Assembly (NCBI GenBank): GCA_023441105.1
Contig: JAEZQX010000490.1
Location: forward strand, 1 to 19,544
Direction of reading: 5' to 3'
Source of the DNA: Pseudomonadota bacterium
GTDB lineage: Bacteria; Pseudomonadota; Gammaproteobacteria; Burkholderiales; Burkholderiaceae
Length of the DNA: 19,544 nt
Part shown: positions 1 to 6,988 of the stretch, in pieces
How the letters are laid out: every line of letters begins with the position of its first letter
How positions within the stretch are numbered: the stretch's first letter is position 1
Position numbers and translations under genes: made by a program
The notes under the pieces: generated by a model
Seen by the model: the letters and a program-made list of their open reading frames with translations, nothing else
Told to the model about the DNA's origin: nothing
Databases searched by the model: none

Positions 1-548
1 GGCCACGGCAGCGCGCCCGCCCCGGAGAGGGCGCCGAACATCACCGCCGAGAGGACGGTGCCGTGCCGCGCTGCGATCGCCTCCATGTCCATGAACACGG
101 CCTGGCGCGCGAGCTGCCGGCCCGCCGCCACCACGCGGCCCGTCTCGTAGCGTCCATCGGCCATGTGCATCTTCTCGGCGGTGGTGTAGACCCGGTGCGT
201 CGATGCGATCAGCAGGGTGCGGTCGGGGCTCGAGAAGCCGCGCTCGATCATCCGCGCCGCCTCCACCGCCTCGCTGGCCACCAGCACGTCGACCTGCCCC
301 GGCAGCGGATTGAGCGAGAAGATCGGCTGCGGGCTGCCGGGCGGCAAAGGCTCGCGCATCAGCTCGATGTAGTAGCTGGTGGCGCCGGTGCGCTGGGCGA
401 CGCCCGGCACCGAGGTCGACTGCACCGGCAGGCCGCTGCGCAGCGCGCACTGCACCAGCCATTCGGCCAGCACGCCGCCGCCCTCCCCGCCCAGCGCGGC
501 GACCAGGATGCAGAACGGCTGCGGCGAATCCTTCACCAGCAAAGACAA
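1..548 (-). CDS. iorB: Indolepyruvate ferredoxin oxidoreductase subunit beta, N-terminal part (cut by window edge)
   Basis: The visible 182 codons are the N-terminal gamma-type domain of 2-oxoacid:ferredoxin oxidoreductases. This subunit works with IorA to convert aryl-pyruvates such as indolepyruvate or phenylpyruvate to aryl-acetyl-CoA while reducing ferredoxin, in the cytoplasm. The family signature is seen in LGGEGGGVLAEWL near residues 19-31, followed by the conserved stretch STSVPGVAQRTGATSYYIEL. No ATG precedes the domain. I chose a TTG start at 548 because GGAG lies 8 nt upstream (557-560); a GTG at 536 is the alternative. The C-terminus lies beyond position 1, so I cannot tell whether this is the short (about 200 aa) or the long two-domain (about 500 aa) form. 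It follows iorA on the same strand after an unusually long 193-bp gap that holds a hairpin repeat. The family assignment is firm; the physiological substrate is inferred. Confidence 0.9.
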   Translation of the reverse strand, partial: MSLLVKDSPQPFCILVAALGGEGGGVLAEWLVQCALRSGLPVQSTSVPGVAQRTGATSYYIELMREPLPPGSPQPIFSLNPLPGQVDVLVASEAVEAARMIERGFSSPDRTLLIASTHRVYTTAEKMHMADGRYETGRVVAAGRQLARQAVFMDMEAIAARHGTVLSAVMFGALSGAGALPW

Positions 549-650
549 TTCAGTTGCTCCATCGCATCCAAGTCGGCGTTAGGCGCCACTCTGCCCAACC
601 CAGCCTCACCCTCCGCATCACTTACCGTCACGCACCCAGCAGCCGCGGCG

Positions 651-739
651 GAACTGGCTTTGCCAGGCCGCTCGCGGCGCCCCCCTTGCAGCGCGGAGCG
701 CTGTGAGGGGGGAGTGCCGAAGGCGCTCGGGGGGAGTTC
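651..739. repeat. REP/MITE-like hairpin element between iorA and iorB
   Basis: This 89-bp element starts two bases past the iorA stop. It is bounded by short inverted ends, GAACT at 651-655 and AGTTC at 735-739. Inside are tandem hairpins: CTGGC/GCCAG (654-666); CCGC/GCGG (668-677); a large two-part hairpin at 680-712 with outer arms CCCCCCT/AGGGGGG and inner arms CAGCGC/GCGCTG; and GAGTGCC/GGCGCTC (712-728, one wobble pair). The sequence style matches interspersed intergenic palindromic repeats common in Burkholderiales-type genomes, from memory only. It could also attenuate or stabilise the iorA-iorB transcript. There is no T-run, so a classical terminator is unlikely. Only one copy is seen in this window, so the repeat status is inferred. 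Confidence 0.6.
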
Positions 740-741
740 AT

Positions 742-2883
742 CTATTCCAGCAGGCCCAACGCGAACCGGTTGAACCGGTCTGCGAGCCGATCCCAGGCGT
801 TGGGATGGGTGACGATCTCGACGCGGTGGAACGACGGGCACAGCACCGCTGCCATCGCCACCTCGCCGCACAGGCCGCAGCCGACGCAGCCGTTGTCGAC
901 GTGGGCCACCGGGCTGCGGCGCAGCGGGTCGCTCGAATCCTTGACGGTCAGGGTCGGGCAGCCGGACAGCCGGATGCAGGAATGATCGCCGGTGCAGGTG
1001 TCCTCGTCGACGCCGTAGCGGGTGCGCACCACGCGCAAGCCGTCCTTGAGGCGGGCCGCGCGGATCGGCCGCAGCCGGCGCTGCCGCTCGAGCTGGCATT
1101 CGCCTTCCGCGATCACCACCTTCAGCCCGTTGAAGCGGGAGTTGAGGGCCTCCTTCAGCACCTTGCGCACCTTGCCGACGCGGTAGTTGTGCACCGTGCG
1201 CAGCCACTTCACGCCCATGCCGCGCAGGGTGTTCTCGATGGTCAGCTCGCTGCCGGTGGCGCTGCTGCCCTCGGCGACGCGCTTGGCCTCCGAATGCGGC
1301 GTCGAGACGGTTTCCTGCGTGCCGGTGGCCGAGGTGTAGCCGTTCTTCATGATCACCAGCACGCCGTCGCCCTGGTTGAGCATGGCCGAGGAGACGCCGG
1401 ACAGCAGGCCGTTGTGCCAGAAACCGCCATCGCCCATGATGGCCACCGGCCGGCGGGCCGAGAAGTTCTTCACCGCGGCGCTCGACGCCATGCTCATGCC
1501 GTAGCCGAGGATGGAGTTGCCGAAGGAGAACGGCTCGAAGGTGGCGAATGCATGGCAGCCGATGTCGGCCGACACGTGCAGCTTGCCGATGTCGCGCTCG
1601 ACCAGCTTGAGCGCGGCGAACACCGGCCGCTCCGGGCAGCCGGTGCAGAACGTCGGCGGACGCGCCGGTACCGGCGCGCCGAGACGCGCCGAAGCATCGC
1701 GGCGCAGCGCCGCCACCGCGTCGACATAGCGCCGTCCCGACGACACATCGGCAGCCGGCAGGTGCTCCTCCAGGAACGGCAGCAGGCCGGACAGGATCAG
1801 GTCGGCGGTGTATTCGCCGCCCATGGCCAGTCGATCCTTGCCGTGCAGACGCGTTGGCAGGTCGGCGCGGCGCAGCAGCGTGGCGATCTCCTGCTCGATG
1901 AATTCCGGCTGGCCTTCCTCCAGCACCAGCACCGCCTTCTTGCCGGCACAGAAGCGCTCGATCTCGCCGGGCACCAGCGGGTAGACGACGTTGAGCACCA
2001 GGAGCGGCACGTCGGTATGGCCGAAGTGGTCCGCCAGGCCGGCGAGCTGCAGCGCCCGGATCGTGTTGTTGTAGAGGCCGCCCTGCACGATCAGGCCGAC
2101 CTCGCCGGACCTGCCGTCGAAGACCTCGTTGAGCCGGTGATCCTCGATGAACTTGCGCGCGGCCGGCAGCCGCACATCGTACTTGAGCTTCTCGTGCCGG
2201 AAAGTGGCCGGCGGGTGCGCCAGCCGCTCGTAGAGGAAGCCGGCCGGCTCCTGCTGCAGCTGGCGGCGCGAAATGGCCGGCGCCCGGTTGTCGCGCGTGC
2301 GGAAGCTGCCGCGCACGTGGCAGGTGCGGATGCGCAACTCCATCATCACCGGCGTGCTGGAAGCCTCCGACAGCTCGAAGCCCTTCTCCACCATCCTCAC
2401 GATGGTCGGCAATTCCGGCCGCGGGTCCAGCAGGCACATGGCCGACTTCATGGCGAAGGCGTGGGTGCGCTCCTGGATAACGCTGGCGCCTTCGCCGTAG
2501 TCCTCGCCGACCACGATCAGGGCGCCGCCCATCACGCCGGGTGACGACAGGTTGGACAACGCATCGGAGGCGACGTTGGTGCCGACGATGGATTTCCAGG
2601 TGACCGCGCCGCGCACCGGGTACATGATGGAGGCACCGAGCATGGCGGCCGCGGACGATTCGTTGGTGCAGGCCTCGACGTGCACGCCGAGCTCGTCCAT
2701 GTAGTCGCGCGCCTGGACCATCACGTCGAGCAGGTGGGAGATGGGCGAACCCTGGTAGCCGCCGACGTAGGTCACCCCGGACTGCAGCAGCGCCTTGGTG
2801 ACGGCCATGATCCCCTCGCCGTGGAAGGTCTCGCCGTCGCCGAGCTTCAGCGACCGGATCTCGTCGTGAAAGGAAATCTCCAG
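742..2883 (-). CDS. iorA: Indolepyruvate ferredoxin oxidoreductase subunit alpha
   Basis: This is the large thiamine-diphosphate and iron-sulfur subunit of arylpyruvate:ferredoxin oxidoreductase, about 713 aa, typical for the family. The N-terminal pyrimidine-binding domain contains GEGI..VTKALLQSGVTYVGGYQGSP. The TPP-binding domain contains CTGCPER near residue 413 and GDGGFWHNG near 484, followed by the NGYTSATGTQ segment. The C-terminus holds a ferredoxin-like cysteine cluster (CTGDHSC...GCP and CVGCGLC...CP). The start is problematic. The only ordinary ATG (2808) would cut off the conserved GEGI region, and there is no ATG, GTG or TTG in frame between the promoter and that ATG. I chose CTG at 2883 because GGGGAG sits 6 nt upstream and the protein then begins at the expected place; ATT at 2877 is another option. 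It is divergent from the MATE gene and upstream of iorB. Confidence 0.92.
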   Translation of the reverse strand: MEISFHDEIRSLKLGDGETFHGEGIMAVTKALLQSGVTYVGGYQGSPISHLLDVMVQARDYMDELGVHVEACTNESSAAAMLGASIMYPVRGAVTWKSIVGTNVASDALSNLSSPGVMGGALIVVGEDYGEGASVIQERTHAFAMKSAMCLLDPRPELPTIVRMVEKGFELSEASSTPVMMELRIRTCHVRGSFRTRDNRAPAISRRQLQQEPAGFLYERLAHPPATFRHEKLKYDVRLPAARKFIEDHRLNEVFDGRSGEVGLIVQGGLYNNTIRALQLAGLADHFGHTDVPLLVLNVVYPLVPGEIERFCAGKKAVLVLEEGQPEFIEQEIATLLRRADLPTRLHGKDRLAMGGEYTADLILSGLLPFLEEHLPAADVSSGRRYVDAVAALRRDASARLGAPVPARPPTFCTGCPERPVFAALKLVERDIGKLHVSADIGCHAFATFEPFSFGNSILGYGMSMASSAAVKNFSARRPVAIMGDGGFWHNGLLSGVSSAMLNQGDGVLVIMKNGYTSATGTQETVSTPHSEAKRVAEGSSATGSELTIENTLRGMGVKWLRTVHNYRVGKVRKVLKEALNSRFNGLKVVIAEGECQLERQRRLRPIRAARLKDGLRVVRTRYGVDEDTCTGDHSCIRLSGCPTLTVKDSSDPLRRSPVAHVDNGCVGCGLCGEVAMAAVLCPSFHRVEIVTHPNAWDRLADRFNRFALGLLE

Positions 2884-2940
2884 ATCTGTCTCCCCGGAAG
2901 CGCCCTGGCCCGGCCGCTTGCGCGCGGCCCGGTGCGGACT

Positions 2941-2971
2941 ATTATAGCGGCGGGTACACTTGTATATACAA
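2941..2971 (-). promoter_or_regulatory. Divergent iorA/MATE promoter region with a palindromic operator candidate
   Basis: On the minus strand a perfect TATAAT lies at 2941-2946, about 58 nt upstream of the proposed iorA start. A TTGTAT sits upstream with a rather long 19-nt spacer. The perfect 12-bp palindrome TTGTATATACAA at 2960-2971 covers this -35 region and also lies 15 bp upstream of the MATE start codon. The GT...AC half-site arrangement resembles operators of GntR/FadR-type repressors (family knowledge; no regulator gene is adjacent). A protein bound here could control both genes. The AT-rich patch is conspicuous against the GC-rich surroundings. Confidence 0.5.
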
Positions 2972-2985
2972 TCAATGAGCCAGCG

Positions 2986-4533
2986 ATGAAGATCGTCCTA
3001 CCGCCCGCCGCGGCGCCTTCCGCCTCCGCGCCGATCCCCGGCTCTTCCGCCTCTCCACCCGCCGCCGGACCGCTGCACCCGCGCACCCGGCTGCTGCTGG
3101 AAGGACCGATCCTGGCGACCCTCCTGCGCCTGGCGGCACCGAACATGCTGGTGATGCTGGCGCAGGCCTCGGTGGGGCTGATCGAGTCGTACTTCGTCGG
3201 CAAGCTCGGCACCGAGGCGCTGGCCGGCATGGCGCTGGTGTTTCCGCTGGTGATGCTGATGCAGATGATGTCGGCCGGCGCGGTCGGCGGCGGCATCGCG
3301 TCGGCGATCGCCCGCGCCCTGGGCGCGCGCCGCCAGGCGGAGGCGGACGCGCTGCTGGTGCACGCGGGGGTGATCGCCGTCGGCTTCGGCCTGCTGTTCA
3401 GCATCGTCATGCTGCCGGCCGGCCCCTGGCTGTACGCCCGCATGGGCGGCAGCGGCGCGGCACTGCAGGCGGCCCTTGCCTACTCGGACTGCGTCTTCGC
3501 CGGCGCGGTGCTGGTCTGGCTGTTCAATTCCCTCGCTGCCGCCATCCGCGGCACCGGCAACATGAAGGTGCCGGCCATCGTCACCTGCGCCGGCGTTGCG
3601 GTGCTGGTGCCGCTGTCGCCGGTGCTGATCTTCGGCTGGGGGCCGATCCCCGCCATGGGCGTCACCGGTGGCGCCGTCGCCCTGCTCTCCTACTATGCGG
3701 TCGGCATCCTCGCGCTCGCCGCCTACCTCGCCTCGTCGCGCAGCGGCCTGAAGCCGACGACCTCGGGCGTCGGCCTGCGCCCGGCGCTGTTCGGCAACAT
3801 CCTCGGGGTCGGCCTCGCCGGCTCGGTCTCGGCTGCCGCCACCAACCTGTCGATCGGCGCGGCCACGTCGCTGGCCGCCGGCTTCGGCGCGGCTGCGGTC
3901 GCCGGCTACGGCACTGCCGCGCGGCTGGAATACCTGCTGGTGCCGCTGGTCTTCGGGCTCGGCGCGCCGCTGGTGGCGATGGTCGGCGTCTGCATCGGCG
4001 CCGGCGACCGGCAGCGCGCGCTGCAGGCGGCCTGGATCGGCGCGGCCATCGCCTTCGCCCTGACCGAGGCCATCGGCCTGCTGGCGGCGGTCTTCGCGCG
4101 TCCATGGCTGGCACTGTTCGACTCCGACCCGGCGATGATCGCCGCCGGCACCCTCTACCTCAGGTCGGTGGCGCCGCTCTACGGCTTCTTCGGTCTCGGG
4201 CTGCTGCTGTACTTCGCCTCGCAGGGCGCCGGCCGCCTGTTCTGGCCGGTGGTGGCGAACATCCTGCGGCTGCTGCTGGCCGCCGGCGGCGGCTGGCTGG
4301 TGATCCGGTCGGGCGGTTCGCTGCTGCAGATGCTGCTGATGCAGGCTGCGGCGCTGGTGACCTATGGCGTGGTGTGTGCCGGCGCGGTCGCCGGCGGCGC
4401 CTGGTTCGGACCGCTGCGGTGGCCCGCCGGCGGGCGGCTCGACCTCGGGTTCAACCGGCGCCCGCAAGACGGGGCTTGCGCGCCAGCAGGAAGAACAGCG
4501 AGCCGGCTCCCACCATCGCCGCCAGCAGCGTGA
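2986..4533 (+). CDS. MATE-family multidrug/toxin efflux transporter
   Basis: This 515-aa inner-membrane protein belongs to the MATE (NorM/DinF-like) family of Na+- or H+-driven exporters of cationic drugs, dyes or metabolites. About twelve hydrophobic segments are visible from residue 45 on. The first contains the typical LLRLAAPNMLVMLAQASVG pattern, followed by SYFVGKLGTEALAGMALVFP. The halves are split around residues 250-265 by a charged linker. The first 35 residues are Pro/Ala/Ser-rich and not part of the fold. The start ATG at 2986 has only a weak GAG 6 nt upstream; the frame is open further upstream, but that stretch crosses iorA. The last 30 residues are hydrophilic and overlap the end of the convergent MFS gene by 83 bp, so the C-terminus may be extended beyond the ancestral stop. 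Its substrate cannot be predicted. Confidence 0.9.
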   Translation: MKIVLPPAAAPSASAPIPGSSASPPAAGPLHPRTRLLLEGPILATLLRLAAPNMLVMLAQASVGLIESYFVGKLGTEALAGMALVFPLVMLMQMMSAGAVGGGIASAIARALGARRQAEADALLVHAGVIAVGFGLLFSIVMLPAGPWLYARMGGSGAALQAALAYSDCVFAGAVLVWLFNSLAAAIRGTGNMKVPAIVTCAGVAVLVPLSPVLIFGWGPIPAMGVTGGAVALLSYYAVGILALAAYLASSRSGLKPTTSGVGLRPALFGNILGVGLAGSVSAAATNLSIGAATSLAAGFGAAAVAGYGTAARLEYLLVPLVFGLGAPLVAMVGVCIGAGDRQRALQAAWIGAAIAFALTEAIGLLAAVFARPWLALFDSDPAMIAAGTLYLRSVAPLYGFFGLGLLLYFASQGAGRLFWPVVANILRLLLAAGGGWLVIRSGGSLLQMLLMQAAALVTYGVVCAGAVAGGAWFGPLRWPAGGRLDLGFNRRPQDGACAPAGRTASRLPPSPPAA

Positions 4534-5782
4534 AGCCGGCGACATAGGAGCCGGTGACGTCGGCCAGGAGGCCGGCGATCATCGGTCCGCCGATCTGTCC
4601 GAAGACGATCACCAGCGAGGACAGGCCGAGGATCATGCCGATGGCCCGCCGGCCGAAGTAGTCGGCGCGGATCGCCTGCATGAACGGGCCGCGCAGGCCC
4701 CAGGCGCCGCCATGCAGCAGCGCGAACGCGCCCAGCATCGCATAGCCCTGCGCATAGGTGAGCATCGCCAGCCCGGCGGCATGCATCAGCATGCACAGCG
4801 CTGCGATCCGGCGCTTGTCGAAGCGGTCGCCGATCCACCAGCCCAGCAGCACGCCGCCGATCTGCGCGACCGTCATCAGCGTGATCACCAGCGAGGCTTC
4901 CGCCAGGGTGTAGCCGAGCCCTTCCTTCATGTGGGTGATGGCGTGCACGTTGACGGCGTAGACCACCAGCAGCGCGAAGCCGTGGCCCAGCGAGATGAGC
5001 CAGAAGGCCTGCGTCCGCAGCGCCTGGCGCGCGGTGAATTCGGGCTGCTCGTGGGCGGCGGCCGTGGCGCCGGCCGCCCCTGCCGGCGGTGCCACCGGCA
5101 GTCCGTCGACGGTCTCGCCGACGTCCGCCGGGCTGCGCCGGAACACCCGCGACAGCGGCCAGCCGACGATGATGGCGAAGACGCCGGCGGCGAACGCGGT
5201 CTGCCGCCAGCCCAGCGTCTGGATCGCCCAGGCGATCACCGGCACGAACACGCCGCCGAGCGCCAGGCCCAGTCCCACCGACGACAGCGCGCGGGCGCGG
5301 TAGATCTGGAACCAGTGGATGATCGCGACGTTGATCGGGAAGAAGCCGCACAGGCTCGAGCCGAGTGCGATCACGAGGAAGGCGGCATAAAAGCCGGCCA
5401 GCGTGTCGATCTGGCTCAGGAACATGAAGCCGAGGCCGAAGAGGATCACGCCGATGCGGATCATCCCTTGCGGACCGAAGCGGTCGACGATCCAGCCCAG
5501 CGCCGGCCCAAGCAATGCCGATTCCATCGGCTGCATCGCTGCCGCGCCCGACAAGGCGGTCTTGCTCCAGCCGCGCTCGTCCACCAGGGCTGCGAAATAG
5601 GCACCGAAAGCCTGGTGAAGCAAAGCGGCCTGCATGAACTGGATACCGCTGCCCGCGGCAACCATTCGCCAGCCATGGAAGACCTTGCGACCCAGACCCC
5701 TCTCCGTTGTGCGAGCTTCGTTCCCTCGACTGCGCGTCGCCGTCGCAGCGGCGCAGGATCGAGAAGCGCGAGATTGTGGCAT
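4451..5782 (-). CDS. MFS transporter (OFA/monocarboxylate-like)
   Basis: This is a 443-aa major facilitator with about twelve membrane segments. The cytoplasmic motif A-like stretch GWIVDRFGPQGMIR lies at residues 96-109, and a second copy (GWWIGDRFDKRRI) sits in the C-terminal half. The halves are joined by a polar linker rich in Ala, Pro and Glu. The overall pattern (FHGWRMVAAGSGIQF at the start of TM1, WSKTALSGA after it) fits the oxalate/formate-antiporter and monocarboxylate branch, so a small organic acid substrate is a reasonable guess. The start is uncertain. ATG 5782 has a poor ribosome site; no other ATG, GTG or TTG lies before the conserved FHGW motif. A CTG about 90 nt downstream, just before FHGW, has a better GGAG upstream. 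It lies 29 bp downstream of the DUF2474 gene, with a small hairpin (CGGCCT/AGGCCG, 5786-5803) between them. Confidence 0.88.
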   Translation of the reverse strand: MPQSRASRSCAAATATRSRGNEARTTERGLGRKVFHGWRMVAAGSGIQFMQAALLHQAFGAYFAALVDERGWSKTALSGAAAMQPMESALLGPALGWIVDRFGPQGMIRIGVILFGLGFMFLSQIDTLAGFYAAFLVIALGSSLCGFFPINVAIIHWFQIYRARALSSVGLGLALGGVFVPVIAWAIQTLGWRQTAFAAGVFAIIVGWPLSRVFRRSPADVGETVDGLPVAPPAGAAGATAAAHEQPEFTARQALRTQAFWLISLGHGFALLVVYAVNVHAITHMKEGLGYTLAEASLVITLMTVAQIGGVLLGWWIGDRFDKRRIAALCMLMHAAGLAMLTYAQGYAMLGAFALLHGGAWGLRGPFMQAIRADYFGRRAIGMILGLSSLVIVFGQIGGPMIAGLLADVTGSYVAGFTLLAAMVGAGSLFFLLARKPRLAGAG

Positions 5783-5811
5783 ACCCGGCCTGAAAGGAGG
5801 CCGCCGGGCCG

Positions 5812-5970
5812 TCAGATGGCGAAACCGGCGAGCCTCATGACGCCCTTGATGGCGAATGCGACCAGCGTCAGGGCGCCGACACTCAGGATCCAGATCGCGA
5901 TCAACCAGGCGATGCGCCGGCCCCAGCGCGGCGGCTCGGCCGGTTCCCGCTCCGCGACCTTCCACTGCAT
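5812..5970 (-). CDS. DUF2474 small membrane protein of the cyanide-insensitive oxidase operon
   Basis: This is a 52-aa protein with a polar, Arg/Glu/Pro-rich N-terminus (residues 1-20) and one transmembrane helix (about residues 21-43, starting RRIAWLIAIWILSVGAL). Size, helix pattern and position directly after cioB match the DUF2474 family. Those proteins accompany CioAB-type oxidases and are thought to be analogous to the small CydX/CydS subunits that stabilise bd oxidases. The role as an oxidase subunit is inferred. The ATG at 5970 follows the cioB stop by 10 bp, with a weak GAGG about 9 nt upstream overlapping that stop, consistent with translation as part of the cioAB transcript. Confidence 0.85.
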   Translation of the reverse strand: MQWKVAEREPAEPPRWGRRIAWLIAIWILSVGALTLVAFAIKGVMRLAGFAI

Positions 5971-5980
5971 CGCGCCTGCC

Positions 5981-6988
5981 TCAGTGGTAGCTCTCGCCGC
6001 GGCGAACCTTGCCGCGGAAGACCCAGTAGGCCCAGGCGGTGTACATCAGCACGAACGGCACGATGAACAGGGTGCCGACCAGCGTGAAGCCGAGGCTCTC
6101 GGGAGGACCGGCGGCATCCCAGATCGACACCGCGGGCGGGATGATGTTCGGCCAGAGGCTGATGCCGAGCCCGCTGTACGACAGGAAGATCAGCGCCAGG
6201 GCCAGCAGGAACGGCGAGTACTGGGTGTCGCGGCGCAGCCCCCACAGCAGGCCGGCGGTGCAGAGCACCACCAGGATCGGCACCGGCAGGAACCAGAACA
6301 GGTTGGGCAGGCTGAACCAGCGATCGGCGATCTCGGGCTGGGTCAGCGGCGTCCAGGCGCTCAACAGCACGATCACCGCGAACAGCGCCCAGGTCAGGAA
6401 GACGCCGAGGTGACGCATGCGCGCCAGCAGGTCGTCCTCGCACTTCATCACCAGCCAGGTGCAGCCCAGCAACGCATAGGCGATCACCAGGCCGATGCCG
6501 GTGAAGACCGAAAACGGCGTGATCCAGTCGAACGCGCCGCCCGCATAATGGTTGCCCTCCACCGGCACGCCCTGCACGAAGGCGCCGAGCGTCATGCCCT
6601 GGAAGAAGGCGGCGACCACCGAGCCCCAGGTGAAGGCCTTGTCCCACCAGTGGCGCCCCTCGATGCTGGACTTGAAGCGGAACTCGAAGGCGACGCCGCG
6701 GAAGATCAGCCCGATCAGCATCAGGATCAGCGGCAGGTAGAAGGCGCTGAGGATCACCGAGTAGGCGAGCGGGAAGGCCGCCAGCAAGCCGGCGCCGCCC
6801 AGCACCAGCCAGGTCTCGTTGCCGTCCCACACCGGCGCGACGCTGTTCATCATCACGTCACGATCCGCGTCGGCGGCGACGAACGGAAACAGCACGCCGA
6901 TGCCGAGGTCGAAGCCGTCCATGATCACGTACATCATGATGCCGGCGAGGATGATCACCGCCCACACCAGCGGCAGGTCGACCCCCAT
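5981..6988 (-). CDS. cioB: Cytochrome bd-type (cyanide-insensitive) quinol oxidase subunit II
   Basis: This 335-aa integral membrane protein is the CydB-like partner of CioA, required to assemble the haem-bearing quinol oxidase in the cytoplasmic membrane. Diagnostic stretches are MYVIMDGFDLGIG near residues 20-32, VWDGNETWLVLGGAGLLAAFP near 53-73 and the downstream FRGVAFEFRFK. Eight to nine hydrophobic segments are visible and the protein ends in a short charged tail. The ATG at 6988 has AAGGAGAG about 6 nt upstream and overlaps the cioA stop as TGATG, so the two are likely translationally coupled. Length is typical of the Cio branch (about 335 aa). Confidence 0.95.
   Translation of the reverse strand: MGVDLPLVWAVIILAGIMMYVIMDGFDLGIGVLFPFVAADADRDVMMNSVAPVWDGNETWLVLGGAGLLAAFPLAYSVILSAFYLPLILMLIGLIFRGVAFEFRFKSSIEGRHWWDKAFTWGSVVAAFFQGMTLGAFVQGVPVEGNHYAGGAFDWITPFSVFTGIGLVIAYALLGCTWLVMKCEDDLLARMRHLGVFLTWALFAVIVLLSAWTPLTQPEIADRWFSLPNLFWFLPVPILVVLCTAGLLWGLRRDTQYSPFLLALALIFLSYSGLGISLWPNIIPPAVSIWDAAGPPESLGFTLVGTLFIVPFVLMYTAWAYWVFRGKVRRGESYH

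Noticed and set aside
625..741. Small minus-strand frame of about 37 codons starting with ATG just after the iorA stop.
   Set aside because: It lies wholly in the hairpin repeat, is Pro/Arg/Gly-rich as expected from the repeat, and has no ribosome site.
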